Below, piece after piece: positions 8,663 through 17,603 of a stretch of DNA of 64,000 nt; positions within the stretch are counted from its first letter, which is position 1, and the number at the start of each line of letters is the position of its first letter. The DNA comes from Amycolatopsis sp. NBC_01488. GTDB lineage: Bacteria > Actinomycetota > Actinomycetes > Mycobacteriales > Pseudonocardiaceae. A program made the position numbers and the translations under genes. The notes under the pieces were generated by a model. That model was not told where the DNA came from. It made no database searches and saw only the letters and a program-made list of their open reading frames with translations. Location of the stretch: the NCBI RefSeq assembly GCF_036227105.1, contig NZ_CP109434.1, forward strand, positions 5,924,501 to 5,988,500, read 5' to 3'.

Positions 8663-10144
8663 ATGACCACCGTCGAGCACGTGGACGTCCTGATCGTGGG
8701 CGCCGGCCTGTCCGGCGTCGGCGCGGCCTGCCGGCTGCAGGAGCGGCTGCCGGGCAAGACGTACGCCGTGCTCGAGGCGCGTGACACGATCGGCGGCACG
8801 TGGGACCTGTTCCGCTACCCCGGTATCCGGTCCGATTCGGACATGTTCACCCTCGGCTACCCGTTCCGGCCGTGGAAGGACCCGAAGGCGATCGCCGACG
8901 GCCCGTCGATCCTGGCCTACATCCGTTCGACGGCCGAGGCTTTCGGGGTGACTTCACGGATCCGCTTCGGCCACCGGGTCGTGCGGGCGTCGTGGTCGTC
9001 GTCCTCGGCGCGGTGGACGGTCTCGACCGCGCACGGCAAGACGTTCACCTGCCGGTTCCTGTACCTGTGCAGTGGTTACTACTCGTACGAGAGCGGGCAC
9101 GTCGTCGACTTCCCGGGCCGCTCGGAGTTCGCGGGGGAGATCGTGCACCCGCAGCACTGGCCCTCGTCGCTGGACTACACGGGCAAGCGGGTCGTGGTGA
9201 TCGGCAGCGGCGCGACGGCGGTGACGCTGGTCCCGGCCATGGCGTCGACTGCCGCCCGCGTGACGATGCTGCAGCGCTCGCCGTCGTACATCGTGGCCCG
9301 GCCGGGGCGCGACGCGCTCGCCGACCGGATTCGCGCGCTGCTGCCCGAAAATCTCGCGCACCGCGTGGTGCGGGGCAAGAACGTGGTCATGGGGACGCTG
9401 TTCTTCCAGCTGATGCGGCGGCTGCCCGAGCGGGCGTCTTCGGCGCTGCGCAAGCGCGTGGCGGCGCAGCTGCCGGCGTCGATCCCGGTGGACCCGCACT
9501 TCGTGCCGTCGTACGACCCGTGGGACCAGCGGCTGTGCCTCGTGCCGGATGCGGACCTGTTCCGCGCGCTGCGCTCGGGCAAGGCCGACATCGTGACGGA
9601 CCGGATTTCCCGGTTCACGGCGTCCGGCGTGCTCCTGGAGTCGGGCCGCTCTTTGCCCGCGGACGTCATCGTGACGGCGACCGGCCTTCGCCTGGTGGCG
9701 TTCGGCGGGATCGCGCTGACGGTCGACGGGCGCGAGATCTCACCCGGCGACCAGCGGGCGTACAAGGGCATGATGTTCGGCGGGATCCCGAACCTGGCGT
9801 GGTGCGTGGGGTACACGAACAACTCGTGGACGCTCCGGGCGGACCTGACGTCCCAGTACGTGTGCCGCCTGCTGGCGTACCTGGATCGGCGGGGTTTCGC
9901 TTCGTGCACACCGGACCCGGCGTCGGCTTCCTCGGCGGGCCGGCCGCGCCCGATCGTCGACCTGGCGTCGGGGTACATCAAGAGGGCCGCCCCCGGCCTG
10001 CCGAAGCAGGGCGAGCGGCGGCCCTGGATGATGCGCCAGAACTACCTGCTGGACCTCGCGGACATGCGGTTCAACCGCGTGGACGACGGGGTGATGCGCT
10101 TCGGCCGCGCGGAAGACCTCGCGGCCGCGTCGAGTCAGCCCTGA
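8663..10144 (+). CDS. Flavin-containing monooxygenase, Baeyer-Villiger type
   Basis: A 493-residue FAD/NADPH monooxygenase. The FAD-binding GxGxxG is VGAGLSGVG near the N-terminus. RYPGIRSDSDMFTLGYPFRPW follows, and the second dinucleotide motif is VIGSGATAVT. The Baeyer-Villiger fingerprint FxGxxxHxxxWP is present as FAGEIVHPQHWP. Enzymes of this type insert oxygen into ketones or hydroxylate amines; the physiological substrate is not evident. The gene stands alone between the lyase and the minus-strand rpmJ, and appears to be transcribed without a leader. Its stop overlaps the convergent rpmJ end by 10 bp. Confidence 0.93.
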   Translation: MTTVEHVDVLIVGAGLSGVGAACRLQERLPGKTYAVLEARDTIGGTWDLFRYPGIRSDSDMFTLGYPFRPWKDPKAIADGPSILAYIRSTAEAFGVTSRIRFGHRVVRASWSSSSARWTVSTAHGKTFTCRFLYLCSGYYSYESGHVVDFPGRSEFAGEIVHPQHWPSSLDYTGKRVVVIGSGATAVTLVPAMASTAARVTMLQRSPSYIVARPGRDALADRIRALLPENLAHRVVRGKNVVMGTLFFQLMRRLPERASSALRKRVAAQLPASIPVDPHFVPSYDPWDQRLCLVPDADLFRALRSGKADIVTDRISRFTASGVLLESGRSLPADVIVTATGLRLVAFGGIALTVDGREISPGDQRAYKGMMFGGIPNLAWCVGYTNNSWTLRADLTSQYVCRLLAYLDRRGFASCTPDPASASSAGRPRPIVDLASGYIKRAAPGLPKQGERRPWMMRQNYLLDLADMRFNRVDDGVMRFGRAEDLAAASSQP

Positions 10145-10257
10145 CGAGCCTTCAGGCGCGGGTTGTCCTTGTTGATCACGAACACGCGGGTGCCGCGCCG
10201 GATCACCTGGGCACCCGGCTGGCGGGCCAGCGAACGGACCGAACTGCGGACCTTCAT
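10135..10257 (-). CDS. rpmJ: 50S ribosomal protein L36, zinc-free paralogue
   Basis: A 40-residue L36 protein, MKVRSSVRSLARQPGAQVIR followed by ...VFVINKDNPRLKARQG. The four zinc-binding residues (CxxC...C...H) of the usual L36 are absent, so this is the C-minus paralogue that actinobacteria express under zinc limitation. An AGGAAGGA ribosome site precedes the ATG. It follows the five-gene MoxR set on the same strand after a 73-bp gap, so it may have its own promoter. Zur regulation is known for such paralogues; I saw no clear Zur box here. Confidence 0.92.
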   Translation of the reverse strand: MKVRSSVRSLARQPGAQVIRRGTRVFVINKDNPRLKARQG

Positions 10258-10330
10258 GGCGAGCCGTCCTTCCTGCGGGTTCGACCCCGCACCCTCGTCA
10301 ACCGGACGCCGGTCGGTTTCATTCCGCAAC

Positions 10331-11500
10331 TCAGCTGGTCTCGCGCGCGACCCAGGCCTGCAGGTCGGCACCGCGGACAGCGGCCGCCATCAGCTCCGGG
10401 AACTGGTCCGGCGTGCACGCGAACGCCGGGACGCCCAGCTCCGCCAGCGCCGCCGCGTTCTCGTGGTCGTACGACGGCGCGCCCGAGTCGGACAGGGCCA
10501 GCAGCGTCACCACCTGGACGCCCGCGCCGACCAGCTCGGCGATCCGGTGGAGCAGCTCGTCCTCGTCGCCGCCCTCGTACAGGTCGCTGATCAGCACGAG
10601 CAGCGTCTGCTCGGGCCGGCCGACCAGGCCCTGGCAGTACGCGATCGCCCGGTTGATGTCGGTGCCGCCGCCCAGCTGGGTGCCGAACAGCACGTCGACC
10701 GGGTCGGCCAGGTGATCGGTGAGGTCGGCGACCTCGGTGTCGAACGCGACGAACGACGTCTTCAACGCCCGCATCGACGCCAGCACCGCGCCGAACAGCC
10801 CCGAGTACACCACCGACTCCGCCATCGACCCCGACTGGTCGACGGCCAGGATGACGTCCCGCTGCACCGACTGCCGGCGCCGGCCGAAGCCGATCAGCCG
10901 TTCCGGCACGATCGTGCGCAGCTCGGGGGAGTAGTGCTTGAGGTTCGCGTGGATCGTGCGCGCCCAGTCGACGTCGCCGGGGCGGGGCCGGTGGGTGCGC
11001 GACGCCTTGTCCAGCGCGCCCCTGATCGCTGCGCGCGTGCGCTCGGCGAGCCGTTCCTCCAGCTCCTCGACGACCTTGCGGACGACCTCGCGCGCGGTCT
11101 CCTTCGTCTCTTCCGGCAGCACGCCGTTGAGCGAGAGCAGGGTCCCGACCAGGTGGACGTCCGGTTCGACCGCCGAAAGCAGCTCTTTTTCCAGCAGCAT
11201 CCGGGTCAGGCCCAGCCGGTCGACGGCGTCGCGCTGCATCACCTGCACGACGGTGCTCGGGAAGTAGCGCCGGATGTCCCCCAGCCACCGCGCGACCCGC
11301 GGCGCCGACGCGCCCAGGTTCGCACTACGCGGCCCACCGGCGGCGTCCTCGTCCGGCTTGTCGTAGAGCGCGGCGAGCACGGAGTCGACCCCACTGTCCT
11401 CATCGGACAGTTGCGCGTCGGCCAGCCCGGAGCCGGGGCCTGCGCCTTCGGCGCCCAGCACCAGCCGCCAGCGCCGCGTGCGTTCGGTGTCCGCGCTCAT
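10331..11500 (-). CDS. VWA-domain protein, partner of MoxR ATPase
   Basis: A 389-residue protein with an N-terminal helical region and a C-terminal von Willebrand A domain (~residues 215-389). The metal-ion-dependent adhesion site is complete: DQSGS at 221-225, Thr280 in GGGTDIN and Asp306 in LISDLYEGG. There is no signal or membrane segment, so it should be cytosolic. Proteins of this type pair with MoxR AAA+ ATPases as substrate or metal adaptors. The ATG overlaps the upstream DUF5682 stop by 4 bp (ATGA). It is the last gene of a five-gene coupled set. Confidence 0.92.
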   Translation of the reverse strand: MSADTERTRRWRLVLGAEGAGPGSGLADAQLSDEDSGVDSVLAALYDKPDEDAAGGPRSANLGASAPRVARWLGDIRRYFPSTVVQVMQRDAVDRLGLTRMLLEKELLSAVEPDVHLVGTLLSLNGVLPEETKETAREVVRKVVEELEERLAERTRAAIRGALDKASRTHRPRPGDVDWARTIHANLKHYSPELRTIVPERLIGFGRRRQSVQRDVILAVDQSGSMAESVVYSGLFGAVLASMRALKTSFVAFDTEVADLTDHLADPVDVLFGTQLGGGTDINRAIAYCQGLVGRPEQTLLVLISDLYEGGDEDELLHRIAELVGAGVQVVTLLALSDSGAPSYDHENAAALAELGVPAFACTPDQFPELMAAAVRGADLQAWVARETS

Positions 11501-13677
11501 GCTCCCACCCCCAGCAGCGTCGCGAGGACCGGCAGCACGCGCTCCGCTCGGTCCTCGTCCAGTTCTTCGGCGAGCGCGACCACCGCCGCCGGGCCGGTGA
11601 GGCCGGCCGCGCGGTGGCCGATTGCTCGCTTCTCCGGTCCGCTGAACGCGCCGAATGTGCGGCGCAGCAACGGGAGCACCTCGGTGAACACGTCGTCGTG
11701 GATGGCCGCGAGCCAGGCGTCGATCACCCGCAGCAGGCCCTCGTCGTGCACCAGCAGCAGCGCGCCGCCGTCGAAGAAGCCCTCCACGTACGCCGCGCCC
11801 GCCGCGGGGGTGATGCCCGGCGTGAGTGCGCGGCCGAGGCGCAGCTCGATGTCCAGTGCGTCGAGCAGCCCCGCGTCGTGCAGGATCCGGGTGAGCCGGC
11901 CGGCCAGCAACGGGGGCAGCGACGGCCGTTCGGCCAGCCGCGCCAGCGCCGCGAGCCAGCGCTCCTTGGCCTCCTCGCCCAGCAGGGACGTCGCGTCGTG
12001 CACGCCGTCGACCAGCTGGGCCATCCGGGCCGCCGCGTCGTCGTCGATGCCGTGGGTCGCCGGGGGCAGCCCGGCGCAGATGCGGTCGAGCATGCGGTCG
12101 GCGACCGCGCGCAACGCGGCCGTGTCGGTGCCGCGCACGTTCCCGTAGCGGGTCGCCCGGGCCAGTGCGGGCAGCGCCGACATCAGCCGGGCGACGTCCG
12201 CGTCCGCCGCCGCCCGCGCGTCGAGTGCCGCCAGCGCTTCGGGCAGCGCCTCCGGGAGGTCGGCCAGCAAGCAGTTCTCGACGGCCGTGGTCACCTCGTC
12301 CAGCGGGGGCGTGCCCTCGACGGTGTCGCGGACCGCGGCCGTGGCCGCCGACGGCACGGTGGTGCCGTGCACCGCCGCCGCGACCAGGTCGACCTCGAAC
12401 GCCGGCTCCCAGCACAGCGCCCACGTCTCCCGGAACGTGCCCTTGTTCCGCCGCGCCGACGCCTCCCGGCTGCCCCATTCGATGCCGAGGATCCGCAGCC
12501 GGTGCAGCAGCTTCGACCGGTCGAGCCCGCCGGGCGTGCGCAGGTCGAGGTCGAGTTCCTTGACCATCGGGTCCTTCTTGAGCCGCAAGCGTTTCGCCGT
12601 CGCCGTCAGGTCCGCGGCCAGCGGCGGCTGCGGCACCCGGTCGGGCACCTCGCCGAGCCGTTCGCCGACCACCAGCCGCCGCGTGACCAGCTCGACCTGC
12701 ACCTCGTCACCGCCGCAGAGCACGGACCGGGTGGCTTCGGTGACCTCGGCCAGCCCGGCCGACGACCGCCCGCGCAGCGTGGCCAGCGTTTCGGCCAGCC
12801 GGACCGCCTCGATGACGTGCGCGGTCGACACGGGCAGGTCCTCCTCCCGCAGCACCGCCGCGACGCCGGTCAGCCAGCGCGTCGTGACGTCCTCGGCCGT
12901 GGTGAAGAGGTGGTGGTACCAGCCGGGCGAGCGGACGCCCGTGCCGTAGCCGCTGGCGGTCGCGAGCCTGCCGTGCGTCCACGGCACCCAGGTGCACGCG
13001 ACCTTCCGCTTCGGCAGTCCTTTGAGGACGGTCTGGTCGTGCGACGCCGGCGGCAGCGGGTCGGCCAGCGCGGGCACGTGCCACGCACCGCAGACGACGG
13101 CGATGTTCTCGAAACCGTCCTTGCGGGTGCGGCGCAGCACCGAGCGCATGTAGGCCTCGCGCCGGGCTTCGTTGCCGCGCGGCGGTTCCTCGTCCTCGCG
13201 CACCGCGGTCATCGCGTCCGCGATCACCTCGAACGGGTTTTCGCTGTCCCGCCGGGACTCGACGACGTCGTCCCACCAGCGTTCCGGGTCGTCGTAGCCC
13301 CCGGCCGAGGCCAGCAGCGCCAGCGGGTCGACCGGCGCGCCCGCGTGCTCGTCCGGCCCCGCGGCGAAGGTGTTCGCGGCCGGGAGGTCGCAGAACCGCA
13401 CCGGAATCCCGGCTTCCCGCGCGTAGGCGAGCGCCTGCCACTCCGGGCTGAAGACGGCGAACGGCCAGAACGCCGCGCGCGAGACGTCGTCGGTCGCGTA
13501 CGCCAGCAGCGCGACCGGCGGCGCCATCGCCGGGTCTTCGGTCAGCTCGACCAGCGCGTCGGCTTCCGGTGGACCCTCGATCAGCACGACGTCGGGCTCC
13601 AGTTCGGCGAGCCGCGTCGCCACGGCGCGGGCCGACCCCGGGCCGTGGTGGCGGATGCCGAGGAGATGGGTCGTCAC
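11497..13677 (-). CDS. DUF5682 family protein
   Basis: A 726-residue cytosolic protein of unknown function. It starts at a GTG overlapping the MoxR stop (GTGA), with CCAGGAG upstream. The N-terminal third has HLLGIRHHGPGSARAV (His10, His11), VVLIEGPPEADAL (Glu34) and VVCGAWHVPAL (His200). This His...Glu...GxxH spacing recalls the TraB/TIKI/erythromycin-esterase superfamily of hydrolases, which is my inference. The C-terminal two-thirds is alpha-helical and leucine/alanine-rich. It always sits, as here, between MoxR and VWA partners in families of this kind that I recall, but no biochemical role is established to my knowledge. Confidence 0.88.
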   Translation of the reverse strand: MTTHLLGIRHHGPGSARAVATRLAELEPDVVLIEGPPEADALVELTEDPAMAPPVALLAYATDDVSRAAFWPFAVFSPEWQALAYAREAGIPVRFCDLPAANTFAAGPDEHAGAPVDPLALLASAGGYDDPERWWDDVVESRRDSENPFEVIADAMTAVREDEEPPRGNEARREAYMRSVLRRTRKDGFENIAVVCGAWHVPALADPLPPASHDQTVLKGLPKRKVACTWVPWTHGRLATASGYGTGVRSPGWYHHLFTTAEDVTTRWLTGVAAVLREEDLPVSTAHVIEAVRLAETLATLRGRSSAGLAEVTEATRSVLCGGDEVQVELVTRRLVVGERLGEVPDRVPQPPLAADLTATAKRLRLKKDPMVKELDLDLRTPGGLDRSKLLHRLRILGIEWGSREASARRNKGTFRETWALCWEPAFEVDLVAAAVHGTTVPSAATAAVRDTVEGTPPLDEVTTAVENCLLADLPEALPEALAALDARAAADADVARLMSALPALARATRYGNVRGTDTAALRAVADRMLDRICAGLPPATHGIDDDAAARMAQLVDGVHDATSLLGEEAKERWLAALARLAERPSLPPLLAGRLTRILHDAGLLDALDIELRLGRALTPGITPAAGAAYVEGFFDGGALLLVHDEGLLRVIDAWLAAIHDDVFTEVLPLLRRTFGAFSGPEKRAIGHRAAGLTGPAAVVALAEELDEDRAERVLPVLATLLGVGA

Positions 13678-14759
13678 GAAATCTCCTGGCCCGCCCGGTA
13701 GAAGTCGGCCCAGCCGTCGCGCTCGCGGACGACCGTCTCGAGGTACTCGATCCAGATCGCGCGGTCGGCCACCGGGTCCTTGACGACGGCGCCGTGGATG
13801 CCGGCCGCGATGTCGTGCGGGCGCAGGACGCCGTCGCCGAAGTGCGCCGCCAGCGCGAGGCCACCGGTCAGGACGCTGATCGCCTCGGCCGTCGAGAGCG
13901 TGCCGGACGGCGACTTCACCGCCGTGCGGCCGTCTTCGGTGCGGCCGGAGCGCAGCTCGCGGAACACCGTGACCACCCGGCGGATCTCCGCCAGCTCGGC
14001 GGCTTCCACGGGCAGCTGCAGCGAGCTGCCCAGCTCGGCAACCCGCCTGCTGACGATCTCGACCTCCGCGTCGGCGCTGTCCGGCAGCGGCAGCACGACG
14101 GTGTTGAACCGCCGCCGCAACGCGCTCGACAGCTCGTTGACGCCCTTGTCGCGGTTGTTCGCCGTCGCGATCAGGTTGAAGCCCGGCCGCGCCTGCACCT
14201 CGGTGCCCAGCTCCGGGATGGGCAGCGTCTTCTCGGACAGGATCGTGATCAGCGAGTCCTGGACGTCGGCCGGGATGCGGGTCAGCTCTTCGAGGCGGGC
14301 GAGCTTGCCGTCGCGCATCGCCCGCAGCACCGGGCTTTCGACCAGCGCGGCGGCGCTCGGGCCCTCGGCGATCAGCCGGGCGTAGTTCCAGCCGTAGCGG
14401 ATCGACTCCTCCGACGTGCCCGCCGTGCCCTGCACCAGCAGCGTCGAGTCGCCGCTGATCGCGGCGGAGAGGTGCTCGGACACCCATGTCTTCGCCGTGC
14501 CGGGGACGCCGAGCAGCAGGAGCGCGCGGTCGGTGGCCAGCGTCGCGACGGCGACCTCGACCAGCCGCCGCGGGCCGACGTACTTCGGCGTGATCACGGT
14601 GCCGTCCGGCAGGGTGCCGCCGAGCAGGTACTCGACCACGGCCCACGGCGAGAGGTTCCAGTTGGGCGGCTTGGCCCGGTCGTCGGCGGCGGCCAGCGCG
14701 GCCAGCTCGGCGGCGTGGTCCTGCTCGGCGTGCGGCCGGAGGACGGTGGGGGCGGTCAT
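13674..14759 (-). CDS. MoxR-type AAA+ ATPase
   Basis: A 361-residue AAA+ ATPase. Walker A is GVPGTAKT (residues 84-91), the Walker B acidic pair is in LARLEELTR, sensor 1 is LIATANNRD, and the arginine finger region is ALRRRF. The helix-2 insert and overall length fit the MoxR group, chaperone-like remodelling ATPases that work with VWA proteins. The ATG overlaps the DUF5691 stop by 4 bp and the stop overlaps the DUF5682 start, so stoichiometric co-production is likely. It is the engine of the five-gene set. Confidence 0.94.
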   Translation of the reverse strand: MTAPTVLRPHAEQDHAAELAALAAADDRAKPPNWNLSPWAVVEYLLGGTLPDGTVITPKYVGPRRLVEVAVATLATDRALLLLGVPGTAKTWVSEHLSAAISGDSTLLVQGTAGTSEESIRYGWNYARLIAEGPSAAALVESPVLRAMRDGKLARLEELTRIPADVQDSLITILSEKTLPIPELGTEVQARPGFNLIATANNRDKGVNELSSALRRRFNTVVLPLPDSADAEVEIVSRRVAELGSSLQLPVEAAELAEIRRVVTVFRELRSGRTEDGRTAVKSPSGTLSTAEAISVLTGGLALAAHFGDGVLRPHDIAAGIHGAVVKDPVADRAIWIEYLETVVRERDGWADFYRAGQEIS

Positions 14760-16141
14760 GCGAGCTCCTCGTACATTTCGCGGCGGAAGTTCAGCGTTTC
14801 GGTGAGCGCCCGGCGCCACGGACCGGCGTCCATGGTCAGGCGGGTGGTGGCCAGGGGGTGCCGCAGGCATTGCGCGGGGACCGCGCGGGCGATCACGACG
14901 GCGGCGTGCGAGACGAGGCGGTGGTCGTCCTGGCGGGCGATCCAGTCGAGCAGGGCGGTGCCGAGCTCCTTCGTCCACGGCCGGGGCAGCTCGTGCACCA
15001 GCCGCGCGAACGACTCGACCGGCAGCCGGCTCACCAGGTGCCCGACGGTGGCGGCCTGGCTCGCGGGGCTCAGCACGCCGAGCAGGGGCGGGGTGGTGCG
15101 GCCGCCCGGGTCGGCGCCGATCAGGGCCTGCGCCCAGGTTTCGTCGCGCTGGCGCAGGGCCGCGGTGGCCCAGGAGTCGCGCAGCACGCCGGCCGGGCAG
15201 CCCTCGACGGTCATCCGCACGACCTCGGCGGGCGGCCCGAACTCGGTCCAGAACGCGAGCGGCGCGGCGGCGGCGAGGGTGCGCAGCCGGACGGTGCCTT
15301 CGCCGTGTTCGCCCTGGGGCACCGAGACTTCGAGCACCCGGCCTTTCCGCCGGACGAGGGGTCGTAGCCGGTCGGCCATCGTCTCGCCGTAGCGCGTGCC
15401 GGGCAGCCGGCCGAGCAGGTCGGCGGCCCGTTCGCGGACGGCGGCCGCGCGATCGGTGAGAGCGGCTTCGAGGAAGGCTTCGTCCTCGGGGCGCACGTGC
15501 TCGGCCAGCACGCCGAGGAAGTCCGACCGGACGTCGGCCGGTTCGCTCTTCCAGGAACCGTGGAGGGCTTCGCGGGCCGCGGCGGGGTCGTCGGCGAGCT
15601 TGGTGGCGAGCCAGCGGCGGCGCTGGGCGAGGCTGCCGAACTGCCAGACGTCGCCGGATTCCTCGGGAGGCGCGGAGAGGAAGGCCCAGTCGGGGTTCCG
15701 CTGCCCGAGCCACGCCCCGACGGACCCGGCGACGGCGACGAGCGGCCCCCGCAGCGCGACCTTGCTGCGCGCGGCTTCGGCGAGCAGGGGGAGCGTTTCC
15801 GGCGGGACGCGGTAGTCCGTGCCGGCGACGATGCCGAGCCACTCCAGGAGCAGGTCGGGATGGCTCGCGGCGAGCAGCCGCGCGAGTCGTTCCCGCGCGA
15901 GGGGCGGGACGAAGGTGCGGTCATCGACGGCCGCCATCGGGAGAGGGCGGACGTCGTGGAGCGGCCGGCGCCCGGCGCGCCGGTAGGTGGTGAGCACGGC
16001 GGCCGCGGCGAGCAGCTGGTCGGCGGGCTCGGCGCGGTCCGCGATGAGGTCTTGGACCGCGGGCGGCTGGGTGGCGGGGTCGAGCGTGCGCCGGCGGGTG
16101 CCGAGGAGCGCGGTGCCGACGAGGTCTTCCCAGGCTTTCAC
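14756..16141 (-). CDS. DUF5691 family protein, HEAT-like
   Basis: A 461-residue protein beginning KAWEDLVGTALLGTRRR, as in DUF5691 proteins found beside MoxR/VWA genes. The body is helical with repeat-like segments such as EAALTDRAAAVRERAADLLG, consistent with HEAT-type scaffolding. No catalytic motif, signal or membrane segment is seen. The start is GTG at 16141 with AGGAGG seven bases before it. It is separated by 40 bp from the SWIM gene upstream and overlaps the MoxR gene downstream. A scaffold role in the complex is inferred. Confidence 0.88.
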   Translation of the reverse strand: MKAWEDLVGTALLGTRRRTLDPATQPPAVQDLIADRAEPADQLLAAAAVLTTYRRAGRRPLHDVRPLPMAAVDDRTFVPPLARERLARLLAASHPDLLLEWLGIVAGTDYRVPPETLPLLAEAARSKVALRGPLVAVAGSVGAWLGQRNPDWAFLSAPPEESGDVWQFGSLAQRRRWLATKLADDPAAAREALHGSWKSEPADVRSDFLGVLAEHVRPEDEAFLEAALTDRAAAVRERAADLLGRLPGTRYGETMADRLRPLVRRKGRVLEVSVPQGEHGEGTVRLRTLAAAAPLAFWTEFGPPAEVVRMTVEGCPAGVLRDSWATAALRQRDETWAQALIGADPGGRTTPPLLGVLSPASQAATVGHLVSRLPVESFARLVHELPRPWTKELGTALLDWIARQDDHRLVSHAAVVIARAVPAQCLRHPLATTRLTMDAGPWRRALTETLNFRREMYEELA

Positions 16142-16181
16142 GGCTGCACCTCCTGCTCGTGGTTGCGGTACCGGGGAAAGT

Positions 16182-17501
16182 TCACAGCCGCACCGCCCGG
16201 TCCTCCTGCCAGCACGTCAGCGGCCGGAACCCGGACTGGCCCCACTCGCCCGCCACCGTCACCGGCCTGCCCGCCGACATCGCCAGCAGTGACCACGGGA
16301 ACGCGTACGGCACCAGCGGCAGCGCGGTACCGTCCTTTTCGGACAGACACCACCCGTCGGCGTGTTCCGCGGGCGTGACGCCCGACAACAGCACCGGCCA
16401 GCGCTCCAGCCACGGATCCGCCGCCATCGCCCGCGCGTACGCCGCCAACGCGTCCGAGATCGACCCGCCCTCGGCCATCGGCGCGGGCAGCGGAATGCCG
16501 CGCTCGGCCACCAGCGCCCGCAGGGGCGCCGCGCCCGGGTAGAACGCCAGCTCCGCCGTCAGGAAATGCCCGGGCGGCAAGGACGAATCCAGCGGACGGC
16601 CCGGTGGCGCGAACGACAACACGAGCGCGTCCCGGCCCGACCGGCGCCCGCGCAACCACGTGCGGCGGGTGAGCAGCCGGTCGTTCTCCTCGTCCGCCGC
16701 ACCCGTGATCAGCCACTCGTCCGCGACGCGCTCGCCATCCGCGAGGACCCGGGCGGTCTCCACCGAAAAACCCAGCCGCGTGCGGACGGTCTCCGCCAAC
16801 GGAACGGGCAGCGAGTCCAGCCGGGTCGCCGCGTCCGCCAGCAGGTACAGCAACGACAGCTCGCCGAGCAGCGACTCCGGCCAGTCGCGGCGGCCGACGA
16901 TCCCCGCCGCCCGGCGCAGGCCGCCCGCCAGGCCGGACGCCTGGGCGTCGACCATTCGCGCGGCGACCGTGCGCAGCTCTTCGCCGCCGCTGCGCTCGAA
17001 GCCGGCGAAACCGGCGCCGATCCGGTCGGTCAGCCAGATCTTCAGCTCCGCCACACCGCCTTCGACGCGCGCCGCCCGCTCCGAAACGCGGCGCGCGGCC
17101 GCTTCCTCGTCCTTGGGGCCAGCCGACTCCACGCGCTTCTCCGCCCGGCGGGCCCGGTCGGCGCGTTCGGCGAGCCACGTGTGCACCCACTCGGGCGCCG
17201 GTGCCGCGTCGATCTGCCCGGCCGCCCACAGCAGCAACAGCCCGAGCGCGTGCTTGCACGGGAACTTCCGGCTGGGACAGGAACACCGGAACGCGGGCTC
17301 GTCGAACTCGACGCACGTCTGGTACGGCTTCTTGCCACTGCCCTGGCAGAAGCCCCACACGGCGTCTTCGGACGCACCCGCACCCGACCACTTCGCCGGC
17401 GCGGCCAGCGCCCGGCCCGCCTGCTCCGAAGCGGGATCCGGCGCCAGCCCGGCCACGTGTTCCGCGGTCCACGGCACCGCCGTCACCACCTGTCCCCCCA
17501 C
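16182..17501 (-). CDS. SWIM zinc-finger protein
   Basis: A 439-residue protein with a SWIM zinc finger, CxC-x6-CxH, formed by Cys73, Cys75, Cys82 and His84 (FRCSCPSRKFPCKH). SWIM domains bind zinc and mediate DNA or protein contacts. The region after it is charged and helical, followed by a beta-rich C-terminal half without known motifs. The frame opens with GTG at 17501; GTG codons four and five codons later, preceded by GGGGGGACAG, are equally good starts. It is the first gene of the five-gene set and would act as its recognition or regulatory part (inference). Confidence 0.9.
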   Translation of the reverse strand: MGGQVVTAVPWTAEHVAGLAPDPASEQAGRALAAPAKWSGAGASEDAVWGFCQGSGKKPYQTCVEFDEPAFRCSCPSRKFPCKHALGLLLLWAAGQIDAAPAPEWVHTWLAERADRARRAEKRVESAGPKDEEAAARRVSERAARVEGGVAELKIWLTDRIGAGFAGFERSGGEELRTVAARMVDAQASGLAGGLRRAAGIVGRRDWPESLLGELSLLYLLADAATRLDSLPVPLAETVRTRLGFSVETARVLADGERVADEWLITGAADEENDRLLTRRTWLRGRRSGRDALVLSFAPPGRPLDSSLPPGHFLTAELAFYPGAAPLRALVAERGIPLPAPMAEGGSISDALAAYARAMAADPWLERWPVLLSGVTPAEHADGWCLSEKDGTALPLVPYAFPWSLLAMSAGRPVTVAGEWGQSGFRPLTCWQEDRAVRL

Positions 17502-17580
17502 TGTCCGCCCTCGCTTTCCGGTACTCGCTGAAGCATGCCAGCACCCACCGACAATTTCCGGAAGCCTTGACGAACGCGCC

Positions 17581-17598
17581 TATTCTAGTCCTAGAATA
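17581..17598. promoter_or_regulatory. PadR operator overlapping its own -10 box
   Basis: TATTCTAGTCCTAGAATA is a perfect inverted repeat with 8-bp arms and a 2-bp spacer. TAGAAT inside it (17592-17597) lies 6 nt before the GTG start of the PadR gene, so it doubles as a -10 box for a leaderless transcript. Repressor bound here would block its own promoter. Confidence 0.8.
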
Positions 17599-17603
17599 CC
17601 GCC

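Noticed and set aside
11497..13677. Macrolide-resistance esterase
   Set aside because: Motif similarity to the erythromycin-esterase fold is only partial, length is much greater, and the context is a MoxR operon, so a resistance role is not supported.
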